Origin: Serratia liquefaciens
GTDB taxonomy: Bacteria > Pseudomonadota > Gammaproteobacteria > Enterobacterales > Enterobacteriaceae
Length of the DNA: 35,852 bases
NCBI GenBank assembly: GCA_012719855.1
Contig: JAAXZN010000033.1
Span: forward strand, 1-35,852
Direction: 5' to 3'
The notes beneath the pieces are model-generated. The model was not told the origin of the DNA. It was given only the letters and a program-made list of their open reading frames with translations, and did not search any database. The translations under genes were made by a program, and so were the position numbers. Position 1 is the stretch's first letter; each line of letters starts with the position of its first letter. Below are positions 25,663 to 34,216 of the stretch, piece after piece.

Positions 25663-26419
25663 ACAGGTACTTTTTGAAGGAGGCGGTAGTTACCGTCACC
25701 GCAATACCGAGGAGGATAGCAGCCGGCAACAACAGCAGATTGGGATATACTGCGGTTGGCCATGACAGGTACAGCATGCAGGGAATATAGATAGCCGGCC
25801 TTACCATTCTTTTCGCATGATGATAGACAAAGCTGCTTTCATAGCCGGCACCATAACGACGAACATCACGCCGCCCCAGGCCTTCTGTCAGCGCAACCAA
25901 GACCACCAGGATAAACAACGGGATGGACAGCACCAGAATGGTCACCCGCACCAGGGTGATGACGGTGACGTACACCGTCGCCATCAGGTACTCTTTAAGC
26001 GTGGCGGCCAGCCAACCACTCCAGCTGTTCAGCTCCCTGGCAACGGCATTCTGGCTGTGTACCTGCGTGTCATACGCACGTTGGATCCAGTCCAAAAAGC
26101 CGCTGTCCACGAAGGTCCATTGATACGCCACCATAATCCAATGAGTGACGGTCACCGAAGGTTCAGACAGCAGCAGGCTGCGCGTAAACTCGGAGGACAG
26201 GTACCCCAACTCGGTGTTCATCACCGCTTCACTGTGCGACGCACCCAGCTCTGGCCAGAAGAAGGCCATCCCGACATATTCAATCACCAGGCTCACGAAC
26301 AACAAGGCAAAGAACACCCCGATCAGCATCCATGGCCAGCCCCACAGCACGTTGTAAAACAGCCCATGTTTACGGGGTTGGACGGGCTGCTGAGGCTGAT
26401 TATTCACCGCTTGTGACAT
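25661..26419 (-). CDS. ICE membrane protein, TIGR03747-like (DUF4400)
   Basis: The 252-residue inner membrane protein has hydrophobic segments at about 26-50, 150-185 and 212-245. The region between residues 55 and 150 is probably periplasmic. It overlaps the end of traD by 20 bases, which is the usual arrangement for this family. The role is unknown, although its strict pairing with the coupling ATPase suggests an accessory of substrate delivery. Confidence 0.85.
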   Translation of the reverse strand: MSQAVNNQPQQPVQPRKHGLFYNVLWGWPWMLIGVFFALLFVSLVIEYVGMAFFWPELGASHSEAVMNTELGYLSSEFTRSLLLSEPSVTVTHWIMVAYQWTFVDSGFLDWIQRAYDTQVHSQNAVARELNSWSGWLAATLKEYLMATVYVTVITLVRVTILVLSIPLFILVVLVALTEGLGRRDVRRYGAGYESSFVYHHAKRMVRPAIYIPCMLYLSWPTAVYPNLLLLPAAILLGIAVTVTTASFKKYL

Positions 26420-28514
26420 TCAGCCCTCCTTTCATAACAACATCAGGCATTACCTGGCTTGCTGACCACCAGGACTCGCTGGTCCGGTAGTTGCGCTGCA
26501 TCTCCTCGGCAATCTTCTGCAAATTAGCTGGCATCAGTGCATCATCGCCGTCGCCACTCGGCAGAGGCATCCTGATTTTCCATAATTGCCCGCCTTCCAG
26601 CAGCGCAAACGCCTGGCCCTTCGGCAGGTTGATCACATCTGCCGGCATCAGCAGCGGCGTTTTCACCGTACCGACACGATCCTGAGTGCTGGACGTGAAG
26701 TCCTGCCCCTTTTCGACGTCGGCCGTATCAGCGTGCCCCGACACCAGGGTTTTGGTGTAGACATCGACCTCCGGGAGCTGTGTCGTCAGCAGCTGTGCGG
26801 TCCGGTTCTCGCGCACGCGCAGCATGATCAGGGTATTGAAGTTACCCGTGACCTGGGCCGCCTTGGCGGTGCTCCCGATGCGCGCCTCAATGTCTGATTC
26901 GGTTTGCGTGTAGGCCGTCACCTGCATGCCGGCGCCGCCACCTTTGTTGATAAGAGGGATAAATTCGTCCCCCATGAGCTCATTAAACTCATCGCAGTGC
27001 AGGTTGATTGGCAGTTTGCCGTCAGCGCGAGTCGGCAACCCGCCATGCATGCCGTGTTTATAGATATGACCGGCCACGGACACCAGATCAGCAAACATAC
27101 TGTTGCCGACGGCAGAAGCGACCACACCGTCCGACAACGCATCCAGTCCGACGTAAACAATGCCGCGCTTGCGGATAACCTGCTCCCAGTCAAATATCGG
27201 CCGGGGATCATTCATGTCCATGTAGTTCGGCGCCAGCAGCTCTGCGGTCTTGCCGGTGGTGAGCTTTTCCAGCAACGGCAGTAGTGACGCCACAATTTTA
27301 TCGAAGTAGGTGCGGTCATAGCGCACCGCACTGCGCAGTCCATCCAGGATAGGGTCGTACAGCTGCTTGCCGGCTTCTGAGCTCAGGGCCATTTCAACCG
27401 CGAATATTTTGACCGCGTTCGGTTGTCCCTGCATGCTGCGCGGCACATCGTCTTCCGTCAGTACCTGCAGGTTGTTGTCTATCTGCTGCTGCAGTGCCGG
27501 CATACGCGTTTCAATCACCTTTTTCGCGTAGGTCTCATACAGTTCACTGATGTTGTTCACATAACGGGTGATCAGGGTGTAGTCCGGTCGCTGCCCCAGG
27601 GCGACCAGGGCTCGTGCGACGATGTTGACGAATCGCCAGGCGAACTCGCGGAACGCCGCACTGTTGCCCTCCCCACTCAACTGCCCGGAGATACGGCCAG
27701 CTACCTCGGAGACACGCTCAAAACGCCCGACGGCGTTATAGCGTGCCGAGATATCCGGCCAGCCCAGGTGGAAGATGAACAGCTCATCCCCGCGGCCGGC
27801 ACGGTGGGCTTCAGCCCAGACCCGCCGCAACAGGTCCGCATCGCCTTTTGGATCAAACACAATGGTGATGTCACCGCGGCGAATATCCTGGGTGATCAGC
27901 AACTCTGCCAGGCGGGTTTTACCGACACGGGTGGTGCCCAGCACCAGGCTGTGCCCTACGCGTTCGCCAAGCGCCATTGAGACATCGAGCTCGTCGGGTT
28001 CAATGCCGTGAATGGCAGGGTTGCCACCTACCGGCGGTGACGGTCGCACTGGATTGAGTGGAGAATCCTTGCGCAGCAGCTTCGACAGCCAGGGCATGCT
28101 GTACTCGGTCTGCAGTTCAAGGCGGCGCGCCATTTGATAGGCTTTGGAAGGCTGGACATACTTCTCGACTTCCGGACGGCGCGTGTCCATCAGGCGCTGG
28201 GTATGTTTTTGCTGCCAACGAAACCCCTTCCCCAGGAACAGCCGCTGCCGGCTCACCGGGATCTGTGCGCTGGTCATGACATAGCGCGGCAACCGGCGCA
28301 GGTTACGGCGATAGCGGATCACCCGCATCCCCTGGCGCGCACGTACGACAGACAACACCGCAAAGCTGCCGGCGGTGACGTAGCTCACTTCTGGCGCCAG
28401 CGCTACCGACCAGGGCGCTACCGCACAAACCACAGCGGCGGCCCCTGACACAATCGCCGTATTGAGCTCCACTGCAGGGCGCAGCAAGGCTTCCATCACA
28501 TGCCGGTTACTCAT
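26400..28514 (-). CDS. traD: TraD-type conjugative coupling ATPase (PFGI-1 class)
   Basis: The coupling protein links the relaxosome to the secretion channel. The start at 28514 (MSNRHVMEALL) is preferred because AGGAAGG lies just upstream; an ATG at 28532 lacks this. The protein is about 704 residues with an N-terminal membrane region (two hydrophobic segments within about 18-60), Walker A GTTRVGKT at about 193-200, a Walker B-like LPINLHCDEFNEL region and the AYTQTESDIEARIG segment typical of TraD/VirD4. It overlaps the preceding gene by eight bases. Confidence 0.92.
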   Translation of the reverse strand: MSNRHVMEALLRPAVELNTAIVSGAAAVVCAVAPWSVALAPEVSYVTAGSFAVLSVVRARQGMRVIRYRRNLRRLPRYVMTSAQIPVSRQRLFLGKGFRWQQKHTQRLMDTRRPEVEKYVQPSKAYQMARRLELQTEYSMPWLSKLLRKDSPLNPVRPSPPVGGNPAIHGIEPDELDVSMALGERVGHSLVLGTTRVGKTRLAELLITQDIRRGDITIVFDPKGDADLLRRVWAEAHRAGRGDELFIFHLGWPDISARYNAVGRFERVSEVAGRISGQLSGEGNSAAFREFAWRFVNIVARALVALGQRPDYTLITRYVNNISELYETYAKKVIETRMPALQQQIDNNLQVLTEDDVPRSMQGQPNAVKIFAVEMALSSEAGKQLYDPILDGLRSAVRYDRTYFDKIVASLLPLLEKLTTGKTAELLAPNYMDMNDPRPIFDWEQVIRKRGIVYVGLDALSDGVVASAVGNSMFADLVSVAGHIYKHGMHGGLPTRADGKLPINLHCDEFNELMGDEFIPLINKGGGAGMQVTAYTQTESDIEARIGSTAKAAQVTGNFNTLIMLRVRENRTAQLLTTQLPEVDVYTKTLVSGHADTADVEKGQDFTSSTQDRVGTVKTPLLMPADVINLPKGQAFALLEGGQLWKIRMPLPSGDGDDALMPANLQKIAEEMQRNYRTSESWWSASQVMPDVVMKGGLNVTSGE

Positions 28515-29037
28515 GGCGGCCTTCCTTGTCATTCACGGTTTCACCAGACTGGAGGGTTATGTTGCGCTCCCCTTTTGCATTGATAGATCCGTAGTAAACA
28601 GCGCTCCGACTCATCTGGCGGCGCCTGATCAGCAAAGAAAACAGTTCGACCAACAAACCCAATGCGACCAGCCCACTCCCGATGATGAGAATCAGGTGCC
28701 GCTCCTTCGCAGCAACCTCTGCAAACGCCTGCGGATAAGGTTTACAGTCCCGTTTTTTAATCAGCACCGCCGACGATTCAGTCAACGGTTTTAAGTCAGG
28801 GGCATCTGGATACGGACAAGGCTGAACCATCACCATCCCGTCGGGGGCTGCACGGTAATTTTGCGCAATGTTGGCCATGCGTGAGGCAGCCTTCTGCCCG
28901 CCGGGATCACCGAGCGTTGAGACAAAAAACATGAAGCCTATAACTGCCAGCACAACGCCAGGCCAGACCAACAAGACTCTGAGAACCGCAGACAGAAAGC
29001 GGATAGCCACAACAACATAATTAGGCTGATGAAACAT
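28507..29037 (-). CDS. Conjugation-region membrane protein
   Basis: The 176-residue protein has hydrophobic segments at about 8-40 and 114-135 around a probable periplasmic loop with two cysteines (QPCPYPD, KKRDCKPYP). The C-terminus is polar. It lies directly before traD and overlaps both neighbours, the usual place for a TraD-associated membrane protein in this ICE class. No specific function is known to me. Confidence 0.75.
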   Translation of the reverse strand: MFHQPNYVVVAIRFLSAVLRVLLVWPGVVLAVIGFMFFVSTLGDPGGQKAASRMANIAQNYRAAPDGMVMVQPCPYPDAPDLKPLTESSAVLIKKRDCKPYPQAFAEVAAKERHLILIIGSGLVALGLLVELFSLLIRRRQMSRSAVYYGSINAKGERNITLQSGETVNDKEGRHE

Positions 29038-29647
29038 TTGAGGTACTCCGTTTGGTTACCGTGCTCCCAGGCAGAAATGACAACCACTCCGCATTAGCGG
29101 CAAGTAACGCCAGCAGCTTCTGGCCACTGACCAGGTGCACGTTGGGATGGTTCTGCAGCAAAGCCCGGCTCAGCTGGCCGGTACGGCCGGTATGAATGAA
29201 AAAACCCTGACAGTGGTGATGCCGCAGCAACGCGCCGAAACCCTTGATATGGGACGGTGTGATGGCTCGGCCATAACGTTTGGCCTGGATGAGGTATTTT
29301 TGGTCACCGATGATGACCTGTCCGTCCAGACCACCGTCACCGCTGTAGGAGGTATTGCGGATAACCGCATACCCCTGACGCTCGAACGCCAGGAGCAGCA
29401 GCTCTTCAAAAACGTAGGGATTGATTTTGCGCAGGTACGCCAGACGCTGCCCATCGCCGCCCAACTGGGGCAGTCGTTGCAGAACGCGGACAGCAGCCGC
29501 ACGGTAACGCCGGTGACGGCGTACGGAGGCCGACTCACGGCCACGCAGATTGAGCGTGGCCATCACAGTAATAAACAGCCCTATCAATAAGATAGCCAGC
29601 ACCGGATTCGCCATCAGCGCGATAACGACATGCTGCGGAGACATCAT
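29021..29647 (-). CDS. Membrane-anchored Mrr-type nuclease domain protein
   Basis: The 208-residue protein has an N-terminal transmembrane helix (about 9-32), a basic linker and a restriction endonuclease-like domain. The motif is GYAVIRNTSYSGDGGLDG followed by YLIQAKRY. Asp104/Asp108 and the Q-x-K pair Q121/K123 fit the D...(Q/E)xK active site of the Mrr_cat family, and all look intact. The protein would be tethered to the inner membrane with the nuclease in the cytoplasm. It is embedded in the transfer operon beside traD, so DNA processing at the channel is more likely than classical restriction; that is inference. Confidence 0.8.
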   Translation of the reverse strand: MMSPQHVVIALMANPVLAILLIGLFITVMATLNLRGRESASVRRHRRYRAAAVRVLQRLPQLGGDGQRLAYLRKINPYVFEELLLLAFERQGYAVIRNTSYSGDGGLDGQVIIGDQKYLIQAKRYGRAITPSHIKGFGALLRHHHCQGFFIHTGRTGQLSRALLQNHPNVHLVSGQKLLALLAANAEWLSFLPGSTVTKRSTSNVSSA

Positions 29648-30168
29648 GGTGTGACCTGCTGGGACAAGCCGGTATCGGTGATAAGTACCGGGTAATTCGA
29701 CAGCTGCAGCCGGCGCGCCAACTCACTGCCGGAGGCTGGCGCCATCGGCACACCTGGCGCCAGCTCACGCAGCGCCTGCAGGGCAGGCAGGTTACTGACG
29801 TTAACGACGAGACCCGCAGCGTGCAGGGACTTGAGTTGTTCAGCGTGCGCCTGCAGCCAGATACGGCTGGCATCGTCATCACCCACAATGAACAGCGCGC
29901 CAATCCCCGGTAACTGCAGCGGTCTGTCAGCCACATCGCCGGGCGTAAGTTCTGGCGTTGCCACAGGCAACGCGGCCGCCTCGGCCTCAGCGGGCGATGC
30001 CGGCGCCGGCGGCACGACCGGAGACGATTGCGCCCCCTCCTGACGGTTGATACCTTCAAAATACGGCGAAGCATCTTCACCACCGATATCGGCGATCACC
30101 TTCAGGTTGGCCAGCGCAGTGGTGGTCACCAGACTCAGGCCGAACAGTAAGAAATTCACTTTTTTCAT
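29644..30168 (-). CDS. ICE protein, TIGR03765-like (PFL_4695 family)
   Basis: The 174-residue exported protein has a signal peptide (LLFGLSLVTTTALA), an Ala/Pro-rich linker (about 50-85) and a C-terminal alpha/beta domain ending YPVLITDTGLSQ. It fits the TIGR03765 family, found next to the lytic transglycosylase. It is expected to be periplasmic, with an unknown role in the transfer apparatus. It overlaps the nuclease gene by four bases. Confidence 0.82.
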   Translation of the reverse strand: MKKVNFLLFGLSLVTTTALANLKVIADIGGEDASPYFEGINRQEGAQSSPVVPPAPASPAEAEAAALPVATPELTPGDVADRPLQLPGIGALFIVGDDDASRIWLQAHAEQLKSLHAAGLVVNVSNLPALQALRELAPGVPMAPASGSELARRLQLSNYPVLITDTGLSQQVTP

Positions 30169-30170
30169 GA

Positions 30171-30857
30171 TTATTGGCTCCGTGGTTCAATCCAGGTCAG
30201 CGCCGCCGTTTGTGCCGGTAACGCCGTGGGCATAGTGCTGACCACCCGGTTCGGGGCGGATGCCCTGCCGTTCAGGCGTGCCAGCTTGCCGCTCACGATG
30301 GATTTATACCGGGCTGCAGGCGCACCGCCGGCGGGATGGTGATAACACCCGGCGGCAACCAGCCAGCTCCCAGGGTTGCGGTCATAGCATTCCCGCAGGA
30401 TGGCCGCCGCCACGTTGAGATTGGTGTACGGATCAAACGCCGCCCAGGTCGACGTGAAGTGGTGGCCGTTCCAGCCCAGATTGACCTGGGCAATCCCAAC
30501 ATCGATGCGTTTGCGAGGATGTGTTTTCAAAAAGCGCTGCAGGGCTTCCCAGGCCTGCAGGCGGCTGGCGTAGCGATACCCTTTGCCGGCAACGTTGATG
30601 GTCCAGGGCCAGGGACGCTCAACATCCGGGGCCGGCCCGGTCCCTCGGGTCACCGAGATGATGCTTTTCGGCGCCATCGATGTCTCGGCCAGCGCCACCG
30701 AATACAGGGATTCCGGAGGAACCCCGTGACGCAGCGCCACCTCCCGATAGCCGGAAGGGACCTGCTGGGTAGCAGCATGAACGGCTCCTCCCCCCACAGA
30801 GGAGAGGAAGGCAAACAAGGGCAATAGCCCCCGGGTCAGAACGCGGCGAGTGTCCAT
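30171..30857 (-). CDS. Lytic transglycosylase of the transfer apparatus
   Basis: The 228-residue protein is exported (signal region about 10-29) and carries an SLT domain with catalytic Glu58 in SVALAETS, the IDVGIAQVNLGW motif (about 116-127) and the NLNVAAAILRECY motif. It would cut peptidoglycan locally to let the channel pass, as VirB1 does. It starts inside the end of the TIGR03759-like gene, with a 22-base overlap. Confidence 0.88.
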   Translation of the reverse strand: MDTRRVLTRGLLPLFAFLSSVGGGAVHAATQQVPSGYREVALRHGVPPESLYSVALAETSMAPKSIISVTRGTGPAPDVERPWPWTINVAGKGYRYASRLQAWEALQRFLKTHPRKRIDVGIAQVNLGWNGHHFTSTWAAFDPYTNLNVAAAILRECYDRNPGSWLVAAGCYHHPAGGAPAARYKSIVSGKLARLNGRASAPNRVVSTMPTALPAQTAALTWIEPRSQ

Positions 30858-31546
30858 CCGTTTTCCCCTTGTTGCAGCACCACGGGCATCAGGCCGTTGC
30901 CGAACTTCATCCAGCGGCCACCGTCATGATTGAGCGTGATTTGACGTGCGCGCACCTTGTCGATGGGAATGTGATGCGCCCGGGCCCAGTCACGCAGCAA
31001 GCTGTCATTGCCCTTGCTGTCGACCAGGTAAATGTCGACCGGCCGGTTATCTGCCAGCACCGCCGCCAGCCGAGCATCACACTGACCGCAGTCCTTCGCT
31101 TTCACGAACAGCGCCAGTCGCCCACCGGTGTCATGGGCAATACCCGCCGCATTCCCCATGTTGACCGGCAGCACACCAAGGCGCTGCCAGGCCGCATCCA
31201 CCTCACGCTGGAACCTGAGTTCTTTCTCGGTGCGGGCGAACTCCTGCTTTACCCACTGCTCGGCGTACTTTTTACGCTCGGCATCGCTCTGTGCCTCGAT
31301 GCCAAGGGCAGTTAACGGATCAAGCCCCGGAGACTGCGTCCCGCGAGGGCCATCCATCAACTGCTGATAACGCTGGTATTCCTCCCCACTGAGCCCCCAC
31401 TGCCTGACCTGCTGCGCCGTCTTGTTGGCCTGGCTCTGCTGAATCTCGCGCAGAGTTGACTGGCTGTTCTCGATGGCCGTATGCTGCGCCGCCTGTGATA
31501 ACGGGCTCAGTAGCATCAGGGAAATCACGCTGTATTTCAGTTTCAT
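30836..31546 (-). CDS. ICE protein, TIGR03759-like (PFL_4693 family)
   Basis: The ATG at 31546 has GGAG 6 bases upstream; a GTG just before it is less likely. The 236-residue protein has a signal peptide (SVISLMLLSPLSQA), a helical N-terminal half with many charges and a thioredoxin-like C-terminal half containing KDCGQCDARL (a CxxC). The family TIGR03759 is constant in this operon type. The CxxC suggests a periplasmic redox or folding role, which is inference. Confidence 0.84.
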   Translation of the reverse strand: MKLKYSVISLMLLSPLSQAAQHTAIENSQSTLREIQQSQANKTAQQVRQWGLSGEEYQRYQQLMDGPRGTQSPGLDPLTALGIEAQSDAERKKYAEQWVKQEFARTEKELRFQREVDAAWQRLGVLPVNMGNAAGIAHDTGGRLALFVKAKDCGQCDARLAAVLADNRPVDIYLVDSKGNDSLLRDWARAHHIPIDKVRARQITLNHDGGRWMKFGNGLMPVVLQQGENGWTLAAF

Positions 31547-31556
31547 CACGCTCTCC

Positions 31557-32300
31557 TTATTGGGCGCTGACGGTCTGCAGGCGGCCGTTCACACGAAACG
31601 TCGCCTGCCCGTAGCCGGCACTGACCAGGGTCCAGCCGGCGACCGACTCCCCTTCCCCGATTAACCGCACCTGCGACAAATCACTGAACCCCTGCGGTGC
31701 CACGGCAGCAAAGGCCGACGTCCCGCGCTGCTCCACCCCGGTCAGCACGAATGGTGCTTTTCGCGCCACACGAGGTCCCGCATTACGCGGGGAGGATTTA
31801 ACTGGCGTGGGCTTGTGCTTTGGGATGATTTTGGCGGTGGCTGAAGGTGCAGCGGGTACGTCCGTTGATGGGGCTACAGCCGGTACAGGTTTTTCAATCG
31901 CTGACTTTTTCACGGATTCGATGCTGTCTTTCAGCGCATTTAACTCAACCTGTTGCGCCTGCAGCTGCTGCTCAAGTTTCTCCGGTAGCCCATTGGTTAA
32001 CGTCAGCGCCCCAATCTGCCGCGCGATCGAGTCCTGGCGTTCAGCCAGGCTTTTAAGCTGTTTAGCCTGCGCCTGCAGCTCATCGGCCATAGAGTTCATG
32101 CCATCCTGCGGTGCCAGTGCTTTCTGTGCCTGCTCAAGCAGGGCAATACGCTGGTCGATATGCCTGATAGCCCCTGAACCGACGAGGCCTGCAACCAGGA
32201 CAACAACAACGCCGGCCGTTGTCCCCCAGAAGGCCCTGCTGCGAAGCAACCCTTTTTTTGCCGGTGTCATCGGCATCATTTCATCATTTTGCTCAGTCAT
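31557..32300 (-). CDS. Coiled-coil inner membrane protein with PilP-like tail
   Basis: The 247-residue protein has a cytoplasmic N-terminus, one transmembrane helix (about 25-45), a long coiled coil (about 50-140) and a Pro/Ala/Lys-rich linker. A small beta domain (about 183-245) contains FVLTGVEQRGTSAFAAV and a GWTLVSAGYGQATF segment. The tail resembles the small beta domains of PilP/PilN-type pilus alignment proteins. It overlaps the PilL-like lipoprotein gene by four bases. Assignment to a named family is uncertain. Confidence 0.7.
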   Translation of the reverse strand: MTEQNDEMMPMTPAKKGLLRSRAFWGTTAGVVVVLVAGLVGSGAIRHIDQRIALLEQAQKALAPQDGMNSMADELQAQAKQLKSLAERQDSIARQIGALTLTNGLPEKLEQQLQAQQVELNALKDSIESVKKSAIEKPVPAVAPSTDVPAAPSATAKIIPKHKPTPVKSSPRNAGPRVARKAPFVLTGVEQRGTSAFAAVAPQGFSDLSQVRLIGEGESVAGWTLVSAGYGQATFRVNGRLQTVSAQ

Positions 32301-32941
32301 TTTTTCAGCCCCCCGCCGGTTGCCGGTACCGTGTTAACGGGCTGAGGTACTATGACCGTCGCAGCAGGATGCGCTGAAACCGGTGCTGAAACCGCCCTGG
32401 CCGGCGTCACCGTCACTGGCGGCAGCTGTGTCTCCGGCAACTGATACCCGTCACGCAGGCTGTGGCAGACAACACGCTGCACGTCGTCTACCTCAAGCTG
32501 CCACGCAGGGCCTGCCAGTACCTGCAGCGCGGTACGCAAACGCATCGGCCCCAGTTGATACTGCACCGCCGGCAGCGCCTGGCGGTACAGCACGCCGTTT
32601 GCCGGTCCGGTCGCGCACAGTGAATAGCCCGACTGACGCAGCGCATAACGCAACGCGTCAGCCACCGTCGGTTTTACTGATGCCGGAATACGGATATCGA
32701 TGATTTGCGAGAGCGGATCACGCTGAACGGCCGCCGGATCAGTGCTGACCAGTAAATAACGGTCGTAGCGCACGACCTCAGGCGCCTGCCCGTAGGCATC
32801 CGGGCTGACCGGCTGAACATTGCGGTTGACGGTGACCGAAGGCGTGACAGGGGAAATATCGCGTTGCTGCAGTGGCTGCTGAGTAACGCACCCGGTCAGC
32901 ATGAGTGCAGCCAGGGAAGAGACGAGAATTGTTTTTTTCAT
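32297..32941 (-). CDS. PilL-like lipoprotein (TIGR03748-like)
   Basis: The 214-residue protein has a lipoprotein signal (SSLAALMLTGC, lipobox LTGC ending at Cys18) and a domain with the segment VRYDRYLLVSTDP. The following LRYALRQSGYSLC part is characteristic of the PilL N-terminal/TIGR03748 family. A Pro/Val-rich tail follows. AGGAAA lies before the ATG. In SPI-7 and PAPI-1 the PilL gene starts a type IVB pilus operon; here the transfer genes follow directly and no pilus operon is present. It heads the long transfer operon. Confidence 0.83.
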   Translation of the reverse strand: MKKTILVSSLAALMLTGCVTQQPLQQRDISPVTPSVTVNRNVQPVSPDAYGQAPEVVRYDRYLLVSTDPAAVQRDPLSQIIDIRIPASVKPTVADALRYALRQSGYSLCATGPANGVLYRQALPAVQYQLGPMRLRTALQVLAGPAWQLEVDDVQRVVCHSLRDGYQLPETQLPPVTVTPARAVSAPVSAHPAATVIVPQPVNTVPATGGGLKK

Positions 32942-32958
32942 CCGGAAGATTTCCTATT

Positions 32959-32983
32959 CAGTGACAATTGGCAGGTGTCACTG
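32959..32983 (-). promoter_or_regulatory. Inverted repeat before the transfer operon
   Basis: CAGTGACA (32959-32966) and TGTCACTG (32976-32983) form a perfect 8-base inverted repeat 18 bases before the PilL-like start, next to its ribosome site. It could be a repressor operator or a translation-limiting hairpin. The T4SS promoter should lie in 32984-33031, just after the upstream terminator, but I cannot place its boxes with confidence. Confidence 0.5.
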
Positions 32984-33031
32984 TGCGGTTACCGTCCAGG
33001 AGGCTCAATTAACAACTCTTTATTGCTATTC

Positions 33032-33063
33032 AAAAAAAAACGCCAACCCGAAGGTCAGCGTTT
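33032..33063 (-). terminator. Rho-independent terminator after the DUF2442 gene
   Basis: On the minus strand AACGCTGACC, loop TTCG and GGTTGGCGTT make a 10-pair stem with two G-U pairs, followed by a run of nine T. It separates the ssb operon from the transfer operon. Confidence 0.88.
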
Positions 33064-33087
33064 AGTGTCAGATGACGAGGCACAACA

Positions 33088-33360
33088 TCAGGATAATGAA
33101 GGGGTACGAGTAATGCCTTTCGCTCCCATCAACAACCCTTCCGTACTTAAGTCCTCATCCAGATCTGGCCAGTGTATACCCATTCCAGCCCCGCAGAGTT
33201 CCCAGTTTTCCCGTTGCGCCTGCGTACCGGCCGCAAGCCGGGGATACCAGGCTAACGGTGCCGAAATAGTTCGGCCATCCATCAAATCAACCGACAAACG
33301 GTCATCATCGATGCGGACATTCATTACACGCAGATCATTTTCATTGCGTAAAGTAAGCAT
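33088..33360 (-). CDS. DUF2442 protein, partner of DUF4160
   Basis: The 90-residue soluble protein has the DUF2442 core (LMDGRTISAPLAWYPRLA). The family is typically encoded next to DUF4160 genes, and such pairs have been proposed as toxin-antitoxin-like modules. Here it starts 20 bases inside the end of the DUF4160 gene. The last residues (GITRTPSLS) are not obviously conserved. Which partner would be toxic is not shown by the sequence. A terminator follows. Confidence 0.82.
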   Translation of the reverse strand: MLTLRNENDLRVMNVRIDDDRLSVDLMDGRTISAPLAWYPRLAAGTQAQRENWELCGAGMGIHWPDLDEDLSTEGLLMGAKGITRTPSLS

Positions 33361-33577
33361 CCCAGGCCTCCTGTAAAAGTGTCCGATGTTCAGTCACCAG
33401 ACGCTGCAGTATACGCAGTTCATGTGATGCAAATCCCACACTACGCACAATACTGACATCATGTAACCATATTTTAGCGGTTGCATTGCCCTTATCAATA
33501 TGGACATGCGCCGGTTCGTTAGGTTCATGACTGTAAAAGTAAAAGCGAAAACCACCTACTCTAAGTATTGTCGGCAT
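33341..33577 (-). CDS. DUF4160 protein
   Basis: The 78-residue protein shows the DUF4160 hallmarks: FRFYFYSHEPNEPAHVHID, then AKIWLHDVSIVRSVGF. GGGAG lies 7 bases before the ATG, and the gene follows ssb by 15 bases. With the overlapping DUF2442 gene it forms a two-gene module that may stabilise the element. That role is inference from similar pairs. Confidence 0.85.
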   Translation of the reverse strand: MPTILRVGGFRFYFYSHEPNEPAHVHIDKGNATAKIWLHDVSIVRSVGFASHELRILQRLVTEHRTLLQEAWDAYFTQ

Positions 33578-33592
33578 AATGTCTCCCGACGA

Positions 33593-34144
33593 TCACAAAG
33601 CGTAAATGGCTGATTTTGCGATACCATAACCAAACCCAAGGAACGGTATGTCATCGTCAAAATCCATCGGCGCGGCATTTCCACCCGATTGAGCTGGCTG
33701 GGGTTGCTGAGCCGGCGTACCGCTGTGCGAAGGTTGCGGTTGCTGAGGTTTCCCCCAACTGCCCTGGCCTGATTGTCCGGCGTTGGTAGGTTGCGAACGC
33801 CCCCCCAACATCTGCAGAGTGCCGCCAATGTTGACGACGATTTCAGTGGTGTATTTTTCAACACCGGCCTGATCGGTCCATTTGCGGGTCTGCAGGGAGC
33901 CTTCTATGTAAATCTGCGAGCCTTTACGTAAGTATTCGCCGGCAATTTCAGCGAGCTTGCCGAACAGCACGATACGGTGCCATTCGGTTTTTTCTTTCTG
34001 CTCACCGGTTGCCTTATCGCGCCAGCTTTCAGAGGTCGCCAGGGTAATGTTAGCCACCGCACCGCCATTTGGCATGTAACGAACTTCAGGATCCTGGCCG
34101 AGATGACCGACAAGTATGACTTTGTTTACGCCGCGAGACGCCAT
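33593..34144 (-). CDS. ssb: Single-stranded DNA-binding protein
   Basis: The 183-residue protein has a full OB-fold domain (about 1-112, starting [20 protein letters not shown]), a Gln/Pro/Ser/Gly-rich linker and the acidic tip DFDDDIPF. The tip is not terminal: 15 more residues ([15 protein letters not shown]) follow it. In chromosomal SSB the tip is terminal and binds partner proteins, so partner binding may differ here. It would protect transferred or replicating ICE DNA. GAGG lies 8 bases upstream of the ATG. A terminator precedes the gene, so it may have its own promoter. Confidence 0.94.
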   Translation of the reverse strand: MASRGVNKVILVGHLGQDPEVRYMPNGGAVANITLATSESWRDKATGEQKEKTEWHRIVLFGKLAEIAGEYLRKGSQIYIEGSLQTRKWTDQAGVEKYTTEIVVNIGGTLQMLGGRSQPTNAGQSGQGSWGKPQQPQPSHSGTPAQQPQPAQSGGNAAPMDFDDDIPFLGFGYGIAKSAIYAL

Positions 34145-34176
34145 AATCGAATCCTCATAGGGAATAGAATTAGAAA

Positions 34177-34205
34177 GGGAAAAACGCCCCGAAAAATCGA
34201 GGCGT
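34177..34205 (-). terminator. Rho-independent terminator between the DUF3577-type gene and ssb
   Basis: On the minus strand ACGCCTCGA, loop TTTT and TCGGGGCGT form 9 pairs (one U-G), followed by five T. It lies 12 bases after the DUF3577-type stop and would limit read-through into ssb. Confidence 0.8.
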
Positions 34206-34216
34206 AGAGGGCGTTA

